A stretch of DNA of 64,000 nucleotides from Cladorrhinum sp. PSN259 (lineage: Eukaryota > Ascomycota > Sordariomycetes > Sordariales > Podosporaceae). The notes under the pieces are model-generated. The model searched no databases. It saw only the letters and a program-made list of their open reading frames with translations, and was not told the DNA's origin. A program made the translations under genes and the position numbers. Of the stretch, positions 33,739 to 46,632 are shown piece by piece (the first letter of the stretch is position 1; every line of letters starts with the position of its first letter). The stretch spans positions 62,001 through 126,000 of the forward strand of contig MU867062.1 in assembly GCA_033725935.1 (NCBI GenBank). The letters run 5' to 3'.

Positions 33739-35813
33739 GTTGAATATCTCACGATGATCAAAGACTGACTGTCAAACACGATTGCAAGTTAGTAGAGTGG
33801 TCGAATGAATCGAGAAAATATTGAATAATGGTGAGTACAGATTGCTTTTGTTGCTAGGGCACAATGTGGTCGATGTTTGAAAATGAGTTTCGAGATAGCA
33901 CAGAAAAAGGGAAAGGAAAGGAAAGAGGAAGAGAGTGTGTGGGAGTTCGTGAGCTGAGAAATAGTCGTCTGGCAACGACAGTTGCGACTTTTTTGCTGCC
34001 GAGCAGCCAGAAAGCGATTGTATTATAGAAAATAGTACAATAAGAAGGATACTTACAGATTTCTTGAATACTTGCAGTAAATAAACACAATATAAATGCG
34101 CAGGTGGCGAACGAGTGACTCGTGGTGAGGGTGCCCTTTGGAAGATATTGTTGCGGGTGGGAAGAGGGTGGAGGGTGGAGAGCTTGCTGCAGAGAATAAA
34201 TGTACTCGTTGCTCCGGAGAATGACTGGTAGAGGACTCAATTGACCGCCCGGTTTTGCATAATGTTCGCCAGCAGAAGTTGGGATGGCAGTTAGGGCACG
34301 GGTCACGGTAGAGGAGGTCACGTTTATTTTTTTTGTCCTCCAGATTGGGAAAGAGCGACTGCGTACTTGAAACCAGCATGACCAGATGACTTCACTTCTT
34401 TGCCGGAGCTTTAGTTTCTATTTCATACACCTACGCAATTTCATGATGAGTATTGCAGCTCTGATCATACTTAGGTATGGGAATCTTTTCACCCCGATAA
34501 CATCCATGATAGTCAGATTCGTTGGGCACAAAGAGCATGGCCAGAAGTCAGACTACTGAATTATCACCACTCTCTGCCAGCACAGTTGTGTCCGTCTTGT
34601 GCTGTAGTACTTGGAGAGTACCCAGCTCTTCTGCAGAAATGGCGAAGAATGGGTTCCACCATAAAGTATATTAGCAGGATATTGGAATAGAAAACAAATG
34701 AAATTAGTGCTGAGTGAGTAGTAGACCTTAAGAGATGTTAGATGCGTAAATCCATCTTTATGAACCTACGGTTACTGCCTATCTCACCGCACCTCCTTCG
34801 ACCGTATTCTACAAATAGGATCTGTTCCATTCATCGGTAGCCGTTGATATCGTTAAAATCTTGAGGCCACTTACTGTGCCTATGAGTAAATATGAAGCTG
34901 TCTCGGCCGTTTCTGTGCATCATAGAGAGCACATCACAATGGAACAAAGGTAGCTATCTGCAACCAGCACTGCATGATCATGATTTCAGGGGCACACCGA
35001 GACCCACTTCGAATCGGATTTGGAGCTGACGATTCCACACTGCTCGAGGTATCAAACTCAACTCATTGATTGAATTCTGGATAATTGCTGCGAGATATTC
35101 AAGAATAATCGATTTCAGGAAACTCTTATATTAACTGTCCTCAACTCGCATCGTTTTCCCCAAGGATCTAGTGGGGATGTGAAGAACATTAGGCGGCATC
35201 TTCGAGAACTTTGGTAAAGGTTACAGATTAAGTATTCCTATTCATGTATCGGACCATAATTTGCAAGAAAGGCGAAGGTAGCACAAAGATCTGGTGTATT
35301 GGAGTTGTTTATGCAAATAACGTTGTTGCATGTCGAGAGTTGAAGTTGAGGTTCCGCTCGGGCCATTGGTTTTATAGCTGCAGTTTTCGGCCGCCACGCC
35401 AGCCGGCCCCACGATCAATGGTTCCTAGCGAACGTTACGCGGTTCGAAGCGCGTACCACAACTTTCACAGTCGGTCCAATCCACATCACCCAGCGGCCTG
35501 GGGAACTGTTCGATGAACTTTGACAATTTCGTGACCATTATTTACGATTAACGATTTTCCCTGATTTGGTGTTTTACGGTGGTTTGGGGTCTACAGGTGT
35601 CGGCTGTAGTATTTGAATGCGCCGAGTATTTTTTAAATCGCCAATCGCGACCAACATTTGCGGTGACACGACGACACCACAACTCATCAAAACACGCGCG
35701 CTTCCGTCCTATCCCCGCTTCTTGCGTCTGTCAAGCTCGGCCTCGAACAAGACCACACACATCGATTTCCACCGTCATCTATTCAGTTGATCCATTGAAA
35801 CCTGTCGCGCGCC
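33739..35813. other. Divergent promoter region GPI-protein gene / PDS5
   Basis: No coding gene is supported in this 2-kb space. The left part holds the 5' UTR intron described separately. The middle (34400-35200) is AT-rich and featureless. The PDS5-proximal part is GC-rich with ACGCG cores near 35693, weakly similar to MluI cell-cycle boxes. Confidence 0.55.
33769..34056 (-). other. Probable 5' UTR intron of the GPI-protein gene
   Basis: On the - strand a strong donor (GTAAGTATCC, starting at 34056) is followed by a perfect TACTAAC branch site (33794-33788) and a CAG acceptor ending at 33769, 31 nt before the start codon. At 288 nt it is longer than most introns here. Inferred from signals only. 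Confidence 0.55.
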
Positions 35814-38800
35814 ATGGCGCCTCGCCGAAGTGCGGCTGCTGAGCCGGAGGAGCAAGAGGAGGAGGGAGATCTCGTTACTTTGCAGTTTAACGAACCGTTG
35901 ACATGGCGCCCCGGCAAACCAATTGCCCTTGACACGCTGCTCAAGAGGCTCAGCACTCTAGCTAAGGAACTAGAGGAGATGGACCAAGAAGTTACCGATC
36001 CGAACTCTCTGACAAAGGTCGCCAAGGAGGTCGCTTCGAACCAGTTATTAACCCATAAGGACAAGGGAGTGAGGGCGTACGCTGCCTGCTGCATCGTTGA
36101 TATCCTGAGACTGTGCGCTCCAGATGCGCCCTTTACCCCGACCCAGATGAAGGTTAGAACTCGCCCTTGTTTTTGAATAAATGGGTGTCAATTGCTGACC
36201 ACAAGCTATAGGAAATCTTCAATCTTACCGTCACATCTGTCATTCCCGCGCTGTTTGACCCTTCGAACCCCTACAATACGCAGCATAAGTACGTCTTACG
36301 ATCTCTTACCGAAATCAAGAGCATTGTACTTTTACTCGACGTGGATGGGAGTGAAGACCTCCTGGTCCACCTCTTTTCTAATATTTTTGACGGCGTATCG
36401 GGGGCAAAGTCTAGTTCAGGAGAGCAGGTCGCCAAGGATGTCGAATTTACCATGGCAGAGATGCTGGTTGTGCTTGTGGACGAGGCCACGAGTCTTCCAG
36501 CCAGGGTGGTGGATGTGATCATGGCTCAGTTCCTCAGGGCAGCCGCACCAGGTGCTAGTAGTGGAAAGCGGTCCCATATTCCACTTGACGATACTCAGGC
36601 GACGCTTTTGGCTAGAGAGGAGCCTGAGGCATACCAAATAGCAAAGAAGCTCTGCCAAAGCATTCCTGACAGGATGTCCAGGTTTGTCAGCCAATACTTC
36701 AGCGACGTCATAGTAGATGCGACCTCATTTGCTGGGAAGTCCGGTGGTCACAGAGACACGGACGATTCCGACGACGAAGATGGCCCTTCTGGTCCCTCTG
36801 ATTCAGATCTTAAGGAGCTTAGGAAAGCACACACGCTTATCCGGGAAATTTGGAAGGCTGCCCCTCAGATTCTCCAAGGTGTTGTCCAACAGGTTGATGC
36901 CGAACTCTCTGCAGATAATGTTCACTTGCGACAGCTTGCGACCGAGACTTTGGGAGACATGATATCGGGTATTGGCGCGGCAGGCCCGCCTCCTCTTCCG
37001 ATGTTGGACCCTGCGGCTTACCCACCTCCCAGGCTGGAGGGCGATGACAGAATCGAGACTCAGAATCTCAACATTCTTACGAAGCCCATCTCCTCGATAT
37101 CGTTCCCTCAGACACACAGCCAGATTTTCCACAACTTCATTAGCAGGAAGAACGACAAAGCCCCGGCCATTCGTGCCGCCTGGACGACTGGAGTGGGTTA
37201 CATCATCTCGACCTCGGCGGGCGGTACTGGTCTCAGTCGCGAAGACGAAGCTTCTCTGGTTCGAGGACTTGGAGAGAAGCTGGCTGACAGCGACGAGAGA
37301 GTCCGACTTGCAGCGGTTAAGGCCATCGAGTCTTTCAGCTTTGAGGATGTTGTGATGAAATTGGGGGCCAGTGGTGGTGTTGCGAAGGAGGGTTCAGTAC
37401 TATCTACTCTGGCCGACCGTTGCCGCGACAGAAAACCCGCTGTAAGAGTTGCTGCGATGGCTCTTCTGGGAAAGCTTTGGGCTGTGAGTACCGGAGAATT
37501 GCTCGCTGGAAACGAGGCTGTCACGTCAGCTCTTGGAGGCGTGCCAACTCGCATTTACAACGCGTTTTATGCTAATGATCCAGAGCTCAACGTTCTGCTG
37601 GATCGTGTGATCTTTGAATGTCTTGTTCCATTGACCTACCCACCACAGAAGAAAGGAACCAAGAACGCAGCCTCAAACGGTAGTTCTCAGTCGCAATCTC
37701 AAGCCGCAAGCGCTGCAGCTGCGGATCCAGACACGATACGGGCGGAGAGGATACTTCTTCTTGTTCGTTCTCTTGACACGATGGCGAAGAAGGCATTTTT
37801 CGCCATGCAGGCAAGAGTGCCGCAGTTTGCCAGCGTGCTCGGAACATACATCAAGCAGTGTGAGCTTTACAACGGCGGCGTCATGGACGACAATGCGGAG
37901 AAAAAGACAGCCAATCTCCACAAGACCATTCAGTATATCTCTCAGTTCCTACCAAACTCCCCGCAAGTTCAGCAGGATCTCTTCCGGTTCGCCAAGATCA
38001 ACGACCGCAGAAACCGTAATCTGATGAAATATGTGATCGGCCAGGAGCATGACTTCAAGACGGTCCATAATGCGCTAAAGGAGTTGTTCAGACGTGTCCA
38101 AGCAAGCAAAGAGCCTGGTATTGCGGACACCTTGCTCCCTCTCCTGTATCGGTCCGGCAGTCTCTTGTTCAACCGCAGTCACCTATCTACAATTATGGAC
38201 TATTCCAGGTCGGACAAGGACGGTATGGGTCAAGCTGCACATGAGATCTTGAACGAGATTTCTCAGCATAACGCGGATCTTTTCAAAACCCATATTGGCC
38301 AGCTCTGCAAGGATCTGGTTGATCAGGCACCTTCGGCAACGCAGGAGAACGATCCCATTGTTGCCGAGACACTAAAGGCCTGCTCGACATACTCTCGAAA
38401 GTATCCCAAGGATGTTCCTATGGATAAAGAGTTTACCCAGACTATGATCAGTTTCGCTCTGTATGGCCGCCCTGCCAAGGTCGCGAAGCATGCTGTGAAC
38501 ATTCTGTTGTCCAAGAAAGACTCAAAAAGTGATCAGAGCGCCGCGGACCTTCTTCAGCGTATCATGAAAGATTGGAAGTACGGATCTCCGCACTTTCTCA
38601 ATAAACTTGCAGCTGTGAGCCAAATAGAGCTGCTTGCCCCCAAGGCGACTCACAAATTTGAAGAGAATATCTTGAACATGACAGTTCAGCAACTCCTGCT
38701 TATTGTCCGAAAAGACGCCAGCGGCAAGGATTCTGACTGGGTAGATGACGCAGATCTGGATGAGGAGTGCCAGGCCAAGGTTCTTGCCCTGAAGACTCTC

Positions 38801-40671
38801 GCTAACAGGCTGCGCAGCATGGAGGTTTCTGAGGCGAAGGAGAAGGCATCACCTGTCTGGAAGCTTTTCATGAAGCTCATCCGTGAGAAGGGCGAAGTTT
38901 GCAAGACAAAGGACACTCCAGCGTACCACCGCTCACGGTTAAGACTGGTCGCGGCTCAGCTCCTGCTGAAACTATGCACGCAAAAGCACTTTGACGATCT
39001 ACTCACTGCCGATGACTTCAACGCTCTTGCATTGACAACGCAGGATGCGATTCAGGAGGTGCGACACGGGTTTGTCAGGAAATTGCAGAAATACTTGGCA
39101 CAGGACAAGCTTAGGTCTCGGTTCTATACCATTGTTTTCCTCCTAGCGTTTGAACCCAACGCAGAGTTCAAGCAACGCACTGAAACCTGGATCCGCTCTC
39201 GCGCAAGACACTTTCAGGGGGGGAAGCAGCCCGTGCTTGAGGCTATCATGGCTCGCTTGCCTTCCCTCCTTGCCCACCACCCTGATTACCACGCCGATCT
39301 GGATGAGCTGGTCGACCACGCCAGGTATATCTTGTTTTATATCAGTTTGGTTGCGACTGAGTCCAACATCGGCCTTATTTACAAGTACGCCGAACGGGTG
39401 AAGCAGACACATGATGCCCTGGATCCCAAGAGCAACGCTCATCAGGTTCTATGCGATCTTGCCCTGGCTGTCATCCGCAAGTGGCAGGAAAAGAAGAACT
39501 GGGCATTCAGGGCGTATCCTGACAAGGTCGGCTTGCCTGTGGGACTTTACAATGCTCTCAAGTCGCATAGCGAAGCTCAGGAGATCGCCGAGAAGCAATT
39601 CGTGCCTGAGCAGATCGATGAGAAGCTGGATGAACTTTTGAGGGCTATGGACAGAAAGAAGGTACGTCGTCTTCGGCGCGTCCGCTTTTCCAAATCTTCA
39701 TCGCGCAGAGTCAACTAACAGCTGACGATCAATAGAAACGCAAGCCGGCTAATGATGGTGCAAGCGGCGAGTCCCGTCCTGCGACAAAGAAGTCGAGGGT
39801 CCAATCCAGGCAGCCCAAAAGCTCGTCCTCCAAATCGGCTTCACGCAAGATTGCGACTCCCAAGACGAAGAAATCTTCTGCCAAGCCGAAAAAGGCGAGG
39901 TCAACTGCACCGGTTTCAGATGCCAACAGACGTCGCAGTGGGAGAGGTGCGGCTAATCAGTCGTATATTGAACGGGACTCTGACGATGATGATGAGGAGA
40001 TGCTGGAAGGCGTTGCTGAGTGGGAGTATGAGGATGGTGAAGGTGAGGAGGGTTCTGGGAGCGATAATGAAAATGCATCTAGCAGCGGTGCTGATGAATC
40101 GGATGCTGAAGAAGCATCTGAACCGGAGCCGGAAGCGAAGAAGAAAGGAAAGAATCAGAAGAATGGCGGGACCAAGAAGAAGAGTGATGAAATGGCTGTT
40201 GACCATGAGAGTGATCTATCGGAAGCGGATGAGGATGTTGAGATGGCGGATAAGGAAGATGAAGTCGAAGCCAAACAATCCGATTCTGAGCCCGAGGCTG
40301 AGGAGGAAGATAAAGAGGAGGTGGAGAAAGAAGTTGAAGTGGAAGAGCAGCAGGAAGAAGATGACGAGGAGGAACAGGCAGCGGAGGAGGAGGAAGAGGA
40401 AAAGGAGGCCACACCACCTCCAACACGAGCCTCGAGGGCATCAGCAAATGGGAGAAGGGCCAAGTCTGCTGCTACTACTCCTGCTAAGCCGGCTGCCTCT
40501 AAGGCTAAGCCGACTGCGAAGGAGAAGGCTACGCCGAGAGGAAAGAAGTCTGCTTCTCCTGCTGCTACTAAGGCCAAAGCTGTCGCATCGGCAACCAAGA
40601 TTTTGCCAACTAGGACGTCGGGGAGGGCAACCAGGGGACGGGCTGCTGCTGCTGCTGTCGCCGATGAATAA
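35814..40671 (+). CDS. PDS5: Sister-chromatid cohesion protein Pds5/BimD/Spo76
   Basis: This cohesin-associated HEAT-repeat protein maintains sister-chromatid cohesion and regulates cohesin loading and release; homologues are BimD of Aspergillus and Spo76 of Sordaria. Three exons (35814-36152, 36212-39661, 39736-40671) give 1574 aa. The N-terminal Pds5 signature (NQLLTHKDKGVRAYAACCIVDILRLCAPDAP) spans residues ~65-97. HEAT-type helices fill residues ~100-1250, for example VRLAAVKAIESFSF and KPAVRVAAMALLGKLW. The C-terminal ~320 residues are disordered: first Lys/Ser/Arg-rich, then strongly acidic, then a basic Ala/Lys tail with AT-hook-like TSGRATRGR. The tail is entirely encoded in exon 3. 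AAGTAC near 36289 resembles a donor but reading through keeps the conserved HKYVLRSLTEIKSIVLLLD stretch, so no intron is placed there. Confidence 0.95.
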
Positions 40672-41949
40672 ATGGAATGTTCGAGGAGGATTAGTTTTGA
40701 TGGACATAGGTACAGTCGATGAGGTGTTGGGAAATTCTTGGGGGTTATATCATTTGATTGAAGCGAAAATGGAAATGAGGTGAGGAAGCAGTGAGTGTGC
40801 GTGCTGTTACTCAATTGCTATGAAAGGGCTGCTCAATGTTGTCTTTTTTTTTTCCTAGTATCGTATAATTTTCAGGTATGTATAGTGATGAGGGAAAAAT
40901 GAACGTCTCTTTTTTTCTTTTTCTAGCTCTTTGGTTGCGTTGTCTAGTATTTGTCATCGTTGTGATCGAATACCTCTCTGTGGTTTTTGACTTTTGGTTT
41001 ATATCTAGATAGTGGCGTATAATAAGATATGATTGGGATGTGTTTGTGCAGGTGAAGCCGTGAGAAGGGCAGGTTATTATCCGATGGATTATAGCTCTTA
41101 ATCGGATGATGATTTTCCAGAAGCCGTGTTCAGACTCTTAACTCAGATGGCTTCAAGGCTACCGGATCGCTCAAGGCTAAACACTCTTGACACGGATAAG
41201 GTTTTTGTTGCCTTTCATACCAGATAGGTGGTCATATACAATTACATCTACATACATGTCCCGGCAAGTCACCTCCTTATCTTGGCAAGTGCTTAATCGA
41301 GTGGTCAGTGATACATATAGTTACAAAGTTTGAAGCAAAACAATCCTAACTATCGAACACATACAATAATTTCCCATTTTGCTTTCGCCTGCTTATGTAG
41401 CTCAAAACCCCCTGACTTTTATAAATCGGCTCAACCTTGAAAAACGAAAGAAAGCAAAACAATTTCTGTGTGTAGTAGTATGTGTTAAGTGATGAGGGAT
41501 GTCAATATGTCTATTGAATGTTCTGCGTTTTATACACCAAACAGAAAGAAGAACCAGAAAAAAAAAAGGAAAAAAAAACCGAATAAAAACGTCCGCTGAT
41601 AATAATAGTAATAATAACAACAACAAAAAGAACGCAACCAGAACCAAAAATAATAAAAGGGGAGTTTTTTTCATTAAAGAAGAAAAAACTCCTTCAAAAA
41701 ACCCTTTCTTTCAAAAGCCGTCGAGTATTTTCCACCCAAGAAAAGAAACAATGATATTTGTTGTGCAAAAAGTTGTACAACCTCCTCCTCGTCTCCCTCC
41801 CCTCCCTCCCTTTCTTGACCATATCTCCCAAACCTACTTCTTCCCACGATCAACACATAGAACCCCCCAACCCAAAGAAATAGTTCACTACCTGCTTCCA
41901 TCCCAAGAAACTGCAAATGAAGTCTATAGCTGGCCCAGCCCTGACTTAA
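40672..41949. other. Convergent 3' intergenic region PDS5 / SNF5
   Basis: This is AT-rich 3' flanking sequence of both genes with A-rich and AAT-rich runs around 41560-41680. No gene or RNA is recognised. Confidence 0.6.
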
Positions 41950-44333
41950 CTAAGAAGTCCCAGCAGCCGCTATCGATCCAGAACCCGCAGCAGCAGCATT
42001 CACCCTCGCAGCTACCTGCTTCTGATGCTTTTGATTCCTAACATGAACCTCAAAGTTCTGCACCGAAAGGTCCGGACCAGCAGTGTAACTCTTGCCAGGG
42101 CAATCCAAGCACTTAATCCTAGGCACATAGAACCACGAAAATTCTCTTTGTCTCCCAGGAGCGACCGGGCCAAGCTCCTGCTGACCAGTCTCGTTGTTCA
42201 CCGCCACGGTTCGCATCCAAGCTTCGTACCTGTCGTTTGGATACGACTTGCGTAGTTCGTCAAGAGCCTTCTCAAGCCATTCGGGTGGCGGTGGTGCCTA
42301 GAAACAGTAAGTATTGTTAGTTTTTACGATTAGTTCAAGGAGGGAAAGAATGAGGTAAAAAAGGGCAAACGTACAGGTTGGTTATTCCCACTACCAGGTG
42401 GAGGAGCAGGGACCTTACCTGCCAGACCTGAGGGAACAGGAGCAGGACCGCCGGTTGCTGGTCTAGGCGTCGCTGAAGAAGAAGCAGAAGCAGGTGTATG
42501 TGGTGGAGGGGGGCCCATAGGTGCGGCAGACCTGCTCATCGTCGGCGTTGCTGATGCGGACCCTGCCGGTCTGGCCCTATACTCCCTCATAAATTTCCTC
42601 AACCTAGCAGGATTAAGCCGCAGCGTAACAATGTACTGGTGCGGCTCCTCCGTCTCCTCTCTGGCGGTAGCTTCCCTGCCTCCAAACCGACGAGACGTTC
42701 TGGTTTCGTGGTGGTGGATGATAGCTTCTGGTGTCTCTGACCTGCCCAAATTCGCCATGCGCTGCGCAGCCGCTGTTGCAGCACCCCGCATACCCCTCGT
42801 CCTGGCTGTGCCTTGCTGGAGCTGTGATACCACGGCTGGGGATTCGGGCGCCGAGTCATCGCTGTCTTCTGAATCTGATAGATCGCCATCGCGTCCGGCT
42901 GCCCTCTTGCCTCTGCCTGCTCCAGCACCAGTGGCGCGCTTGAAGAGACGAGATTCTTCGATGTTGAGCGCTGCGCCTGGGAGCACTGATGACACGATCG
43001 AGGTCCTAATGGTTCTTTGCCTCTCCTTGAGATCCGGTAAGGAAGGCCCGCCACGACGGTTGATCGATCGTTTTTGCCGCCTTTGTTCGCGCGAGAGCAT
43101 AGTCTCTGTTCTCTCAAGCTCTGTTTCCGTGTTCTCGTATAGGTATGGTGCATAGTCCTTTGCTTGTTGCTGTGGTCTGAATACGGAGGGCAGAGGCGAA
43201 GGGAGGAACGCAGCTACGAGATCAGCATCCTCGATTGGGCGACCATCAGGAACATGTCCGATGCTGTACAGGCTGCGGGTGAACAGTTGTGCTTGCTCTC
43301 TTATACAGTGAGCAATGGCCGTGGTGAACTCTCCGGATAGTGACAGGTCACGAGCCATACATGCGGCAAACTCTTCCGGAGAGTTCTGGGGGTTGTTGAT
43401 CTCCCATTCGAACTGGTCGATAAGTGTGTGAGCGCCGATGGTGATGTTCAGCTTTACTAATATCCGCATTTCGTCGTTTTTGTACGCCAAGTATGGCAGT
43501 TCGGGGTCTAGCGCTTCTTGTTCGTAGAAGACCAGCGGTTCATACTCATTCAGTTGTTCGTTTATTTGTTGTGCTACTTGTTCGTAGACGGGTTGGGCGA
43601 GCGGCGGCTTGAGGCCCATGTCTTCGACAAGCTGCGCGGCGATCAGTTCGGGTTTTATCAGTCGATCGTGAAGATTGCATGTAAAGGTGTCGCGCAGCTT
43701 AATCTTATCCCAGTCGACGTCTATCCTGATGGGAACAAGCTCCTCGCGAATCTCGGCCTGCTTCTTCATCTCCTTCTTGGTAAATCTAATCGGTGGTGTA
43801 GTCCTTTTCCCTGGACGTGGCCTCTGCGACGGATAGATGAGCTTGGTGGTTGTGCCATTTTCCGTATAACTATTTCCAAAACCGCGATACCCTTCGCCAT
43901 AGAGTCTCGCCGGATAATTTGCATAGAACTCTTTATAGCCCCTGTAATCGCTGACATATGCAAGCGCATCCCGAGTATGCTTTTCCAACTGTATCTGAGA
44001 TTCACTGAGTAGGGCTGAATGGATCCAGTCGCGCGTCTGAAAACGATCAACCACGAGCTTCATGTAGCTTTCCTTGTCGCGAATCGGTATGGAATTCACT
44101 GGGGCAGCTTCATCGGCAGCCTTATCATCTTCATCGTCATTTGATGGTTCTGGGTCCGCTGCAGGAGGAGAAGAAGTCGGACCGGGCGCGGAATCAGAGG
44201 AATCGGGTGCGGCAACGGGGATCGAGGAGGATGAAGCGCCATCTAATACATCGACATCGACACCACCTCCACCACCAGCGCCTCCGCCAATATCACCAGT
44301 TGCAGATGCTGCAGACACCTGCGGAGCAGCCAT
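41950..44333 (-). CDS. SNF5: SWI/SNF complex subunit Snf5
   Basis: This is a core subunit of the SWI/SNF chromatin-remodelling complex. Exon 1 is 44333-42375 and exon 2 is 42297-41950, giving 768 aa. The N-terminal 80 residues are Gly/Ser/Pro-rich and acidic. Conserved blocks follow: ESYMKLVVDRFQTRDWIHSA (~89-108), YPSQRPRPGKRTTPPIRFTKKE (168-188, split here) and the SNF5 domain with its two repeats (~197-395, including LVPIRIDVDWDKIKLRDTF and FEWEINNPQNSPEEFA). The region after it is Arg/Ala/Pro-rich and disordered. Exon 2 adds PPPPEWLEKALDELRKSYP and a Cys/His motif near the end (C-x2-C-x18-H-x5-H from CLDC to NQKH). It is divergent from the EBP1-like gene. Confidence 0.95.
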
Positions 44334-45083
44334 TGTTGGCGCCGAATTGAAACTATCTCCTGGCTCTAACTCGCTCCTACTCGTCTACTCCTATTTGTTT
44401 CCGATTATTGACAAAACACCGAGATGGAAGTCGAGAAGCGGATGTAAGCGCTGTCGCAGATCGGATTCGTATGTGGCTATGGATGGATGTCGATGCGGGC
44501 GGGTGACCTCGCAAGCGGAAGTGTCTGCAGTGTTCGATGTTGTTGCTGCATTAATTAGAGTCGTCGGTGTTGTCGAGCTGGAGGTCCCAGCTTCTCAAAC
44601 TCCAGAAGGTGAGGCGCCAGAAAGTCCCCCAAGATGCGAAAGCGAAAGGGAACTGCAAGAAACGGCGAGGCGCGCTTTGGGGCTGCCCAGCCAATGAGAC
44701 GCGAGAATTCCATACTTTGCGCTGACCTGCCGGTGTATTTCAGTGGAGACCCAAGTTCTCAGGTAGAGATACTTTAAGCAGCTGCCTAACTCGCGGCAGT
44801 CATAGGTACTGGATACTTGGAGCAAAGAGGTCGGTGCGCAACACGACTGAAAGACGCGAACCTGCCCACTGAGCGATCGAACTGCGTAACAAGTGGGGTG
44901 AGCACAAGCAGCAAAACCCCCTCCCCCGCCTTCACAAAATCAACCGGCAGCTGGTCAAAATCGTCCAAGGCCCCGCTGCGTGTTTGGTTCTCCCCCTTCT
45001 TCCCACCCTCTCAAACGGCTTTGCCAACCTTATATTTCCCCGTTTAGCATCACTCAGCACGTCGAGTGCCCCAGTTGTTCAAG
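44334..45083. other. Divergent promoter region SNF5 / EBP1-like
   Basis: No gene is supported. The half next to 45084 is C/T-rich and probably contains the transcription start of the EBP1-like gene. Confidence 0.6.
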
Positions 45084-46632
45084 ATGGCGTCCGAAGACAA
45101 GGAAAACAAGGAAATTGGTAAGTAGTTGCGTATTTTCTTGCCTGTATCCCCCTACACATGCATTGTTTTCTAGTATGCCATTGCCCATTCTTCTTTCTAT
45201 TTTTCCCCTGACTCTGCCGCGACATGACATGTCAACCACCCCTTGACCTTCATGCGCTCTTGCGACTATCTAACACTGCTTTGTTCCCCGCTAGACTACA
45301 CCCTCAACAACCCCGACACCCTGACCAAATACAAGACCGCCGCTCAGATCTCCGAGAAGGTCCTTGCCGAGGTTTCCAAGCTTTGCGTTGCCGGCAGCAA
45401 GATCGTCGACATCTGCGAGAAGGGTGACAAGCTCATTGAGGAGGAGATTGGCAAGGTCTACCGTGGCAAGAAGGTCACCAAGGGTGCGTAATGCTGCCCT
45501 TCCAAGCCAGCTAAGGTCCTGCCTGCTGTTGCTCCTGAGTCGGTGTTGTTGACATGCTGCTTCCAGGTTTCTCCCACCCCACCACTGTGTCCCCCGCCGC
45601 CTATGTTACTCCCTATACTCCCCTTAAGAGCGATGAGAAGGAGGCTTCAGTAGAGATCCAGGCCGGCGAGCCCATCAAGATTCAGCTCGGCGCCCAGATC
45701 GACGGTTTCGGCTCCATTGTTTGCGATACTGTTGTTGCCCCCGCTGCTGGTGAGACCGAGCCCGTTATTGAGGGAAAGACTGCCGATCTTCTCTTGGCCA
45801 CTCACTATGCCAATGAGCTGCTCTTGAGGTTGATGGTCCCCCCCGGCCTCTTGGCCTCCGGTACCGATGAGGAGAAGGCCAAGGCCGCATCTGTCAAAGC
45901 CCCTACCCAGTCCAAGATCACCAGCCTCCTCGAGAAGGTTGCCCAAACTTACGAGTGCAACATTGTTGAGAGCACGACCTCATGGCTCTTTTCCCGCAAC
46001 GAGATTGAGGGCACTAAGAAGATTGTCATCGCTCCTGGTGAGGGTACCAAGGGCGAGGGTGTTCCTGAGGTCGGCGATGTCTGGGGTGTTGAGATGGGAG
46101 TTAGTCTTGGATCTGGAAAGGTCAAGCAGTTCGAGCAGCGCACTACCCTCCACCGCCGTACCACCAACACCTATGCCCTGAAGCGCCCAACTTCTCGCAA
46201 GATGCTCTCTGAGGTTCAGAAGAAGTTTGGCACTTTTCCCTTCAGCTTGCGCCAGCTCGAGGACGAGCGCGATGCCAAGTCTGGTGTTATTGAGTGCGTT
46301 CGTGGAAACGTTTTCCGTCAGTATGAGGTCACGGGCGAGAAGGACAATGCTCCCGTCGCCAGATTGTTGACCACCATTGGTAAGCGCGATATTGATTCAG
46401 CAGAAAACAAACCCAATGGATAGCAACTGACATGATAATAGCCATCACCAAGAACGGTATCACTAAGCTCGGTGCCCCCCCTGCCCTTGATTTGACCAAG
46501 GTCAAGTCTGATAAGAAGATTGAGGACGAGGAGGTTCTCAAGATTCTGGAGCAGCCTCTTGCCCGTAACACCGGCAAGAACAAGAAGAAGAAGAAGACTG
46601 CCAAGAAGGAGGGCGAGGCTGACGAGGAGTAA
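45084..46632 (+). CDS. EBP1/PA2G4-like protein (peptidase M24 fold, Cdb4-type)
   Basis: This belongs to the proliferation-associated PA2G4/EBP1 family, methionine-aminopeptidase-like folds without peptidase activity that associate with ribosomes; fission yeast Cdb4 was described as a curved-DNA-binding protein. Four exons (45084-45117, 45295-45483, 45567-46379, 46442-46632) give 408 aa, close to the family norm. Features include YTLNNPDTLTKYKTAAQISEK-type N-terminal helices, GFSHPTTVSP at the exon 3 start, IKIQLGAQIDGFGSIVCDT, and the C-terminal FPFSLRQLEDE. The basic tail KNKKKKKTAKK is typical of the family. The canonical metal-binding Asp/His/Glu set of methionine aminopeptidases is not intact, as expected for a non-enzymatic member. 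Intron phases are all phase 1. Confidence 0.93.

Noticed and set aside
39752..40783. 343-codon Arg-rich open frame on +
   Set aside because: It is a frame-shifted reading of the acidic/basic tail of PDS5; the correct frame continues the PDS5 protein from the 39736 acceptor.
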